Source: Ascaphus truei
Lineage: Eukaryota > Chordata > Amphibia > Anura > Ascaphidae
Assembly (NCBI GenBank): GCA_036426205.1
Contig: CM071570.1
Coordinates: forward strand, 56,022,229 to 56,086,228
Direction: 5' to 3'
DNA: 64,000 bases
The position numbers and the translations under genes were made by a program. Position 1 is the stretch's first letter; every line of letters begins with the position of its first letter. A model generated the notes under the pieces. It was not told the origin of the DNA. It ran no database searches and saw only the letters and a program-made list of their open reading frames with translations. Below are positions 56,800 to 64,000 of this stretch, piece by piece.

Positions 56800-57424
56800 C
56801 TGTTATTATTATGCTGCATATCATGTAATGTTTTTTGAAGGAAGACAATCAAAGGGATGATCTGGCTTATGCCAGCATTATCACAGCTCACAAGAGCGGT
56901 GGCTTCTTCAAAGGGCCTCATCAGCCGCTCCCATCAGATACCACTGTCTAGGCTGCAGAAAGGATCATCGATCTGCATGGCCTACTCCATTACATAATCA
57001 TTGACCTCCTTCTGCTGCTCATGGAGATGCTCAAGCATATATAATGTAAATTCCAATGTGTAGGCACCTACCTTTTTAGCTGCTGACAAGGCTGGTTGTT
57101 TTGCTCTTCTAGCCTAGACAGGGCATTACGGGATATGTAAGATCTGCTAAAGTGAGCACATATTTTTCTGGAAACTGACAAAATGCCCTGCAGATACCTA
57201 TGCTGAGCTAGTATATGAGGGACTATTAAATTGAGTACAGTACGTTTGCAAAACAAGCAATGTGTATCATGTTGCCTCTTTTTAGAGCTGTTGGAACCGT
57301 TATTCCCTGTCACAAATTCAACTTTAAGGCCCCTCGGAGTTAGCCACCGCTCTATCATATTGTGTAATTTTGCTAAGACATCAGAAGCTGTATGGGATGT
57401 TTCTTCAATACTCTGCATACACAA
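55990..57424 (-). pseudogene. hAT (ZBED-like) transposase, dead
   Basis: Minus-strand pieces in order: 57424-57068 with IERWLTPRGLKVEFVTGNNG (an Asp-region motif), then LNLIVPHILAQHRYLQG and a long ISVSRKI-like stretch; 57067-56930 with YMLEHLHEQQKEVNDYV interrupted by stops; 56921-56613 with RPFEEATALVSCDNAGIS and LQKTLHDMQ, a long Asp tract, then VDKLLECLRNY; and 56276-56034 with EYWAANTETWPAHARVAAEWL and SVERL, matching the C-terminal hAT dimerisation region. In-frame stops and shifts are present at several points. ZBED-type hAT proteins are transposases often domesticated in vertebrates; this copy is not intact. TIRs were not found. Confidence 0.75.
56703..56800. repeat. (TCA)n microsatellite within hAT pseudogene
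   Basis: About 32 trinucleotide units with one interruption (tga). In the transposase frame on the minus strand they read as about 31 Asp broken by one His, so the array expanded inside the coding sequence without shifting frame. Confidence 0.95.
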
Positions 57425-57479
57425 AGTAGCTGCTGCAGACGCTGACTATCTCCCCCCCACCCCTTTTTTTTTTGCTTTT

Positions 57480-58070
57480 TACTAGTATTATTACATTGAG
57501 TAAAACACACACTTTAGGTAGTAACGGTCAGGTAGTCACTGCCTCTATTACCACTACTATACATATCAGCAGCTAGGTGAACTCTAGTGCCCCCTGACTG
57601 TGCATGAGCCTCAACTACTGAACAACCTTGTACTGTAGTACAGTTTGGGAAGCACATTTTTAGAGACATAGGATCTGCTCTGCATGATCCATTGTGGCTC
57701 TGCACATTACATAATCTCTTTACATTCCTGGGATTCTACTCATTTAAAAGGCAACAAGTATATAGCAATCATTTCAGAGCTCTGTCTCTGAATATTTTAG
57801 GCTCTCTGACACTGTGAATAGTGATCGCTTTTCAGCATAAGCAATATGTAGCTATTATATATTATAGATAGAGTATGCACAAGACTTAACCAGTCAATAA
57901 TCTAACGCAGGCGGTGTAACGTAGTAATTAAATTCACAACACAACTTGTTATTCAACTATTATTATAAATTATAAATTATACTGCTGCTAGTAGTAAGGT
58001 AAGAAGTTATACAGTACACGGTTATTAACTAGTGGAGTGGTCTGTGTGGATACTGGACAGTGGTATTTAT
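57480..58070. other. Non-coding sequence
   Basis: No feature was recognised. AT-rich, with a short 'tataaattataaattata' motif near 57965. Confidence 0.5.
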
Positions 58071-58189
58071 AATAGTACAGGTAAACCCCGTTATAACGCG
58101 ACCCGTTATAACTCGATTCGGTTATAACGCGGTTTTCCCTTGGCTCCCGTTTAAAAAAAAAAAAAAATTAAGTTTAAATTTTTTTTTTG

Positions 58190-59490
58190 CACACTGCACA
58201 CACTGCACACACTGCACACACTGCACACACTGCACACACTGCACACACAGCACACACAGCACACACTCTCACTGCTCACACTGCACACACTGCTCACTGC
58301 TCACACTGCACACACTCTCACTGCTCACACTGCTCACACTGCACACTGCACACACTCTCACTGCACACAGCACACACTCTCACTGCACACACTGCACACT
58401 GCACACAACACACACTCTCACTGCACACACTGCTCACACTGCACATAGCACACACTCTCACTGCACACTGCACACTGCACACAACACACACTCTCACTGC
58501 ACACACTGCTCACTGCACACACTGCACACTGCACACACTCTCACTGCACACACTGCTCACACTGCACACTGCACACAGCACACACTCTCACTGCACACAC
58601 TCTCACTGCACACTGCACACACTGCTCACACTGCACACTGCACACACTCTCACTGCACACACTCTCACTGCACACACTGCACACACTGCACACTGCACAC
58701 ACTCACTGCACACACTACTCACACTGCACACTGCACACACTCTCACTGCACACACTACACACTGCTCACTGCACACACTGCACACCCTGCACACACTGCG
58801 CACACTGCACACACTCTCACTGCACACACTCTCACTGCACACACTCTCACTGCACACACTCTCACTGCACACACTGCGGACACTCTCACTGCACACACTG
58901 CGGACACTCTCACTGCACACACTGCGGACACACACTGCTCACTGCTCACACTGCACACACTGCACACACTGCTCACTGCTCACACTGCACACTGCACACA
59001 CTCTCACTGCTCACACTGCTCACACTCTCACTGCACACATTGCACACTGCACACAGCACACACTCTCACTGCTCACTCTGCTCACACTGCACACAGCACA
59101 CACTGTCACTGCACACACTGCACACTGCACACAACACACACTCTCACTGCACACGCTGCTCACTGCACACACTGCACACACTGCTCACACTGCACACAGC
59201 ACACACTCTCACTGCACACACTGCACACTGCACACACTCTCACTGCACACACTGCACACTGCACACACTCACTGCACACACTGCTCACACGGCACACTGC
59301 ACACAGCACACAGCACACACTCTCACTGCACACACTCTCACTGCACACACTGCACACTGCACACACTCACTGCACACTGCACACACTCTCACTGCACACT
59401 GCACACAGCACACACTCTCACTGCACACACTGCACACTGCACACACTCTCACTACACACAGCTCACAGCACACAGCTCTCACAGGACTCA
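58190..59490. repeat. CACACTG/CTCTCACTG satellite, 1.3 kb
   Basis: An irregular array of short modules (CTGCACACA, CTGCTCACA, CTCTCACTG), ordered into higher blocks such as 'cacactctcactgcacac'. It has almost no stop triplet in any + frame, so frames of 537, 484 and 196 codons run through it, translating to His/Thr/Ala/Leu/Ser strings. These are not proteins. Confidence 0.9.
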
Positions 59491-59496
59491 GATGTC

Positions 59497-59600
59497 AGCA
59501 GCCCACCCCCCCCTCACATGTCAGCAGCCCACCCCCCCTTACATGTCAGCAGCCCACCCTCACATGTCAGCAGCCCACCCCCCCTCACATGTCAGAAGCC
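59497..59600. repeat. ~26-bp minisatellite
   Basis: Four to five copies of 'cacatgtcagcagcccacc' plus a C run. Confidence 0.85.
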
Positions 59601-59794
59601 ACCCCCCCTCTCCATGGGAAGGCAGCATGAATATAATATGATTATCTCACTTGTCATGTACAGCCCTGCCTGAGGCATCCCTTTAAACCCTTCTCCTGCC
59701 CAAGGGTACCTGCAGCTTACTGCCTGGCCTATTGCTGGTTAACCCTTTCGTTGCTGGATTTAACATCTTTTGTCCTTCAGCCTCCATTTTAACA

Positions 59795-59795
<1 letters not shown>

Positions 59796-59842
<47 letters not shown>
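59796..59842. repeat. (CA)n microsatellite
   Basis: About 23 CA units inside the pogo-like element. Confidence 0.95.
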
Positions 59843-59845
<3 letters not shown>

Positions 59846-60149
59846 CACACATTTATTTACCCCTCTCTCACCTTTGCCCTCTCACTCGTACTTCCTGTCT
59901 CACCAGTGTGTCCCTGTGCACCGTTCACATCTGTCCCCCGGAAACAAGCTCCTGTCCCGGACTTTCCGGCCGCAGGAGGAGAGGCAGCATTGTGTGTCAC
60001 ATAGACACAAAAACACGCAGCAGGGGCAGCATTTTGTGTCACACACAAACAGGTGAAGGGGCAGCTCAGCACATCCTCTCTCCCCGGTACTAAGCCCCGC
60101 CCCCTGCATGCTCTGACCTCTCCGGCAGCCTGCTACCGTGCACGGCAAA

Positions 60150-60240
60150 ACCTGGGGGCTGGGAGGGAGAGGAAGGGGGCTGGGAGGGAGAGGGAGCGGG
60201 CTGGGAAGGAGAGGGAGGGGGCTGGGAGGGAGGGGGGATG
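60150..60240. repeat. G-rich minisatellite
   Basis: Four copies of a 'gggggctgggagggagagg'-type unit of about 20 bp, with dense G runs that could form quadruplexes. Confidence 0.8.
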
Positions 60241-60545
60241 AATCGCCACCATTTTTTAAAACTTTTTAAAAATTTATTTATTTAATTAACTGGCGCCCGG
60301 CCAGTCATCGCGGGCCGCACAGAGAGGCCAGACCGGCCGCATGCGGCCCGCATGTTGTGCAGACCTCTTCCTTCCCTCCTCACTCCCTCCCGATCAGGCG
60401 CGAGGCGGCAATTTTTTTAAAATTAGCGCAACCCCGTTACTAATGCGGTGGTCTCGGGGTGGACCCCGAGGACCGCGCTATAACGGGGTTTACCTGTATT
60501 AACAGACAGTTACTTAACAGTATTAACAAACTATATAACTAGTTA

Positions 60546-60877
60546 CAGGCATACCTCGGTTTAAGGACACGCACTTTAAGTACACTCGCGAGTAAGTACA
60601 TATCGCTTATTATGAAAACTGCAGCTCACGCATGCGCCTGTCAGCACGTCCTGAACAGCAATACCGGCTCCCTCCCTGTACCAAAGCTGTGCGCAAGCGG
60701 GGAGACTATAGAGCCTGTTACAAATGCGTTATTTACATCAGTTATGCACATATATGACGATTGCAGTACAGTACGAGCATCAATAAGTGGAAAAAAGGTA
60801 GTGCTTCACTTTAAGTACATTTTCGCTTTACATACATGCTCCGGTCCCATTGCGTACATTAATGTGGGGTATGCCTG
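60546..60877. mobile_element. Tigger-type MITE
   Basis: The ends CAGGCATACCTCGGTTTAAG and 'acattaatgtggggtatgcctg' are inverted repeats, flanked by TA (60544-60545, 60878-60879). CAGGCATACCTCG is very close to the terminus of known Tigger elements. Its interior frame of 128 codons (60612-60998) runs beyond the right TIR and is not a gene. Confidence 0.8.
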
Positions 60878-60879
60878 TA

Positions 60880-62160
60880 CTAGTAAACTGTGGTATATAC
60901 ACAAAATAAAAATGTCCCCCTATCTCAGTCTCTATCTATATATCTTTGTAAAAAATGTATCTATCTGTATCTCCCTGTGTGGTTCCTCTCCACCATGACA
61001 GTGATGGACATGAGAGCAGCCAATAATAACGGCTGTGGAAGAGGAGGGACTATGTGAGAGGAGCCTTAAAGAAAAGCAACAGCATCTATGTTAGATTAGA
61101 TCTGCCCGGACCAGAGCACAGCAGGTTTGTTCAAGGTGTTCATGTGTGCACATGGTGACAGGAGCTGAGAGCTACAGTTCCAGAGTGGACAAGAGATCAC
61201 GTGCTGGTGGTGGGGACCATCATCTGCTATAGAAACACAGTGTTACCGAAGCACCTTTTTGAAGAATGGGCCTGCAACAGGTTCAGTATGGCATGAGTAT
61301 AGCATGAGCTCCCACAGTGTGCTGGCACCATCATAAGCCAATATACAGTGTATCGGGGATATGAATCCAAAAGTCGATGCTGACAAGATCCACAGCATCC
61401 ACAATAAAGCATATAATTGCATTTTAAAGTTCATCAAATGAATTGTATGTTACCTCTTTATGTGTGGCTACCCTTGAAGCATATAGTCATTGATATTAAT
61501 GAGTCCCATTGGGTGACTGGGATGAAAACATATTGTGCGTTGCCTATGTGTATGGCAGGCCCTGGTGAGAATGTGAACAGGACTGCACAAACCACTGGAA
61601 TACGGAGCCTTTAGAATCCGGTCTGACAAACGCTCGCAGCCGCCCATGTACACACCACTGCAGCAACCCGAGCACTCGATTTCACATATCAGTTGATTGA
61701 AGAGGAGAAACATAGAACTCACTAATTAGGTAGCCTTTGGAGGTAAATGTAGGTGTGCTACCTGCCGCGATGTGCTGAAGAACCGAAGAACGAAGAAGGC
61801 TAGTACTTGCAAAAGATATAGCAAATTGCTCAATGAATGATAATCAGTAACAGAGTTTTGCAGGCAAATTAATACTCCTACTGAACTGATAAAGTATATC
61901 AATAAATCATTAGCAATAACAAAGACTAGAACAAATGTTAATATAGATTATACTGCTGCTAAGCTAATAAAGTATGTAAAAAATATATAAAATATATAAT
62001 AAAAAAAAGGAACATATAAAGTCCAAAAAACGTAGAAATAGTCCGGTAGCACTGTGACCACAATGGGTTAATTTTAGTAAATCTTTAGGATACTGGCAGC
62101 CTTCTTCATAAGTATAACCACCTCCCTTCACGAGACCTGAATAGAAAAAATAGAGAAGAA
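60880..62160. other. Non-coding sequence
   Basis: No gene or element termini were recognised in about 1.3 kb. The ORF-sized stretches near 61230-61720 show no domain. Confidence 0.45.
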
Positions 62161-62165
62161 AAAGT

Positions 62166-63790
62166 GCCCGATCCTAGTGTAATACCTGTGAGTAAAATGT
62201 AATGGTCTTGAACAATTACAATTTAAAACTCACAAACATCCGAGATTTTAAAGCGTTGTATGAGATAATTCATGCCCCAACATGTGATCCAAGACACTGC
62301 TCTGCTCGATCCGTCGTGGGATAGCCTCCTTGAGAATCCTCTCAGTGGGTGTTACTCTTTAGGGAGTTCTCCGGCAACCAGCAGTTGTTCAACAGCGTTC
62401 CAAGTGGAAAAGTTCCTGATACTCTAGGGCACAGTATAACCTACTTCTCAAATCATTCAATTTAGGAACAGGGAAAGGACTGAGAGGAGGACAGGCGGAT
62501 TCTCCTTCCCCCCCACCCTTCTTTTTTGTTTCTTGATTTGTACTTTGCTCAATGCAAGTGTAATGAGTTATCATTGTTACCTCTGTGGAAGACACTTACA
62601 CACTTTACTGTATGATGGTAAAAATCAATACAAATTTGAGTTAAAAAAATAAAAAAAATCTTTACACACCGCTTCTTTTAAATCTATACTGTCCTCTACT
62701 TCCTCCGTCATATTACTCTCTACAGACTCTACAAATTGTTGTCTAATAACAAGTCTCTCTTCACTAGTCTTCATAATTTTGTTAGTTACTAATGTAACCT
62801 TTAAAAGCCAACTTCTTTAGGCTTGAGAAGTTGGCTAAGGAGGAAATGAAGCACTGGTGGGATCTCCTATCATTGGATCTCCTATCATTGCAAAAATCAA
62901 ACTGGAACAATACACTAGAAACATGTTCCTTTTCATTGATGCGGTTATTAATTACATACAGGGAGGAAAGGTTAAAGTCAATTGAGAAGGATATTGAGAA
63001 AATACAAAGATTATTAACCCCTTTTGTAGAAAGTGATGAATTTCTGGAGTTAGATGATCTAGTCAATAGAAGGGTAATGAGTTTTGAAAAAGAGATAATT
63101 GAACGGAAAAATAAAACATTCTCCAGAGATACCAATGATTATGCCAGAGATAAGATGAGAGATTGGAGGAGAAGAGATGGAGGGGATAGGTCCAATCACT
63201 ATACCCCATATCCAATAAATACAGGGAAAACAGTAGGGATACATATCAATCGAAGATACCAAAATCAAATGATAAACCTCATTTTTCTAAAGAAGATAAA
63301 CAGCAGAAAACCAAATGTCCTACTGAAAATAGATTTGAGGTATTACAGGGACAATATATTGAATTAAATTGTAAAACAAGTAAAGAACAAAAGGAGAAGG
63401 GACATGGTAGTGGGGCAATACCAAAAACACAAAATAAGGATCAAACAAAACATTTCACATGCTGCTGTGCGAAGTGGTGTGTAAAGATTTTTAATCACAA
63501 CACCAGAGAAGCAGGTTATACTCTGCCATAGAGTATCAAGAACTTTTCCACTTGGAACGCTGTTGAACAACTGCTGGTTGCCGGAGGACTCCCTAAAGAA
63601 TAACACCCACTGAGAGGATTCTCAAGGAGGCTATCCCACGACAGATCGAGCAGAGCAGTGTCTTGGATCACATGTTGGGGCATGAATTATCTCATACAAT
63701 GCTTTAAAATCTCGGATGTTTGTGAGTTTTAAATTGTTATTGTTCAAGACCATTACATTTTACTCACTGGTATTACACTAGGATCAGGTG
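62166..63790. mobile_element. Head-to-head Penelope-like retroelement remnant
   Basis: 62166-62450 and 63506-63790 are inverted copies (shared: 'gatcctagtgtaatacc', 'gtaatggtcttgaacaa', 'catgccccaacatgtgatcc', 'gcaaccagcagttgttcaac'). The left half, read on the minus strand (about 62800-62660), encodes a peptide with EERLVIRQQFVESV and 'KEAVCKDF'; the right half encodes the frame at 62831-63367. The halves meet at an 11-bp hairpin (AGCCAACTTCT/AGAAGTTGGCT, 62809-62839). This is what a 5' inversion during insertion would give. Confidence 0.5.
62831..63367 (+). pseudogene. Retroelement N-terminal ORF fragment (Penelope-like?)
   Basis: 178 codons, charged and predicted helical: HWWDLLSLDLL, TCSFSLMRLLITYREERLK, IEKDIEKIQRLLTPF, then KTFSRDTNDYARDKMRDWRR. 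The pattern (a Trp-rich start, CSxxLM, IExxIExI, then RDxxDYxxxKxxxW) resembles the region upstream of the reverse transcriptase in amphibian Penelope-like or related retroelements, from memory. The ATG lies at the head-to-head junction and is probably not native. Homology appears to continue past the stop in another frame (about 63370-63500). No RT or GIY-YIG domain is present. Confidence 0.45.
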
Positions 63791-63812
63791 TTTTTTCTTT
63801 TCTTTATATATA

Positions 63813-64000
63813 TAACCCGGTCCTCGGGGTCCACCCGATACGACCGTGTTATAAATGAGATCGCAATTTAAATAAAAAAATGGCTGCTGCGATCAGGGAT
63901 TCCGCGTCCGCCATAGTGGTAGAGCTGTGATAACTCTCCCAGCTCTCCCTGAAGCCGGCGTTGCAGCAGCACCCCCACGCAGCACTTACCTGTCATCTGC
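63813..64000. mobile_element. Pogo/Tigger-like MITE, partial, cut by window end
   Basis: 'ggtcctcggggtccacccgatacg', 'gaccgtgttata' and 'ggctgctgcgatcagggattc' match the inner blocks of the family at 14318, 18986 and 58078. The left TIR is degraded and the right end lies beyond the window. Confidence 0.6.

Larger units (their letters stand above)
58078..60496. mobile_element. Pogo/Tigger-like element, expanded copy
   Basis: TIRs CAGGTAAACCCCGTTATAACG and 'gctataacggggtttacctg', flanked by TA (58076-58077, 60497-60498). At 2.4 kb it is three to five times longer than its relatives at 14318 and 18986, because of a 1.3 kb satellite (58190-59490) and smaller minisatellites. The 'gtggaccccgaggaccgcg' block just inside the right TIR is the family signature. 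No transposase is visible. Confidence 0.75.

Noticed and set aside
58060..59673. 537-codon and 484-codon + strand frames rich in His, Thr, Ala and Leu
   Set aside because: They translate a short-module satellite lacking stop triplets in more than one frame; no start context, domain or conservation.

Overview
This is a 64 kb stretch of a vertebrate nuclear genome, most likely a frog or other amphibian. That identification is an inference. It rests on two vertebrate exons with consensus splice sites and on the repeat mix: a Tx1/L1-like LINE, an L2/CR1-like LINE, a DIRS-type reverse transcriptase, Penelope-like termini, solo LTRs, and many small hAT, PIF-Harbinger, Tc1 and pogo/Tigger-type elements. 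Almost everything here is intronic or intergenic. There are no operons, bacterial genes or intact multi-exon genes. Nearly all long open frames are translations of repeats.

Two conserved exons are visible, both on the + strand. The exon at 41888-42009 encodes a macrodomain segment best matched to MACROD2. The exon at 52485-52598 encodes the N-terminal coiled-coil segment of MCC. The two genes lie on different chromosomes in human (20p12 and 5q22), so finding them 10.5 kb apart is the main puzzle of the window. Two sequence features bear on it. (1) From about 42.86 to 45.25 kb, between the exons, lies an island with abundant CpG, no recognisable repeats and shifting purine bias, which could be an assembly join or foreign DNA. 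(2) The MCC exon lies inside a 5.4 kb interval that starts with a 5'-truncated L1 (49880) and ends with a second L1-type 3' end plus poly(A) (55204-55248). The interval is bracketed by a 17-bp direct repeat, preceded on the left by the TT/AAAA site expected of L1 endonuclease. This suggests L1-mediated carriage of an MCC exon.

Layout: 0.5-7.3 kb, two solo-LTR copies (a third at 48.3-49.4 kb), a hAT MITE and a palindromic repeat; 7.6-10.4 kb, a long-hairpin pogo-type MITE and a Harbinger MITE abutted by a hAT MITE; 11-13 kb, DIRS remnants; 13.8-15.3 kb, a dead Tc1 transposase split by a pogo-type MITE that carries inverted tRNA-Ala-like sequences; 19-20.4 kb, a second such MITE and a 21-bp repeat array; 20.7-25.2 kb, three hAT elements; 25.5-38.1 kb, Penelope-like terminal remnants with hammerhead-like cores, a GC-rich palindromic element and a CpG-rich TIR element; 38.3-41.5 kb, a dead L2-like LINE next to minisatellites and a second GC palindrome; 41.9 kb, the MACROD2 exon; 42.9-45.3 kb, the anomalous island; 46.7-49.4 kb, more MITEs and an LTR; 49.9-55.2 kb, the L1/MCC composite; 56-57.4 kb, a dead hAT transposase holding an in-frame GAT microsatellite; 58-60.9 kb, a pogo-type element swollen by 1.3 kb of CACTG-rich satellite, then a Tigger-type MITE; 62.2-63.8 kb, a head-to-head Penelope-like pair; the window ends inside another pogo-type MITE.

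TSD and TIR coordinates were read by eye. Family names were assigned from motifs and termini without database searches.
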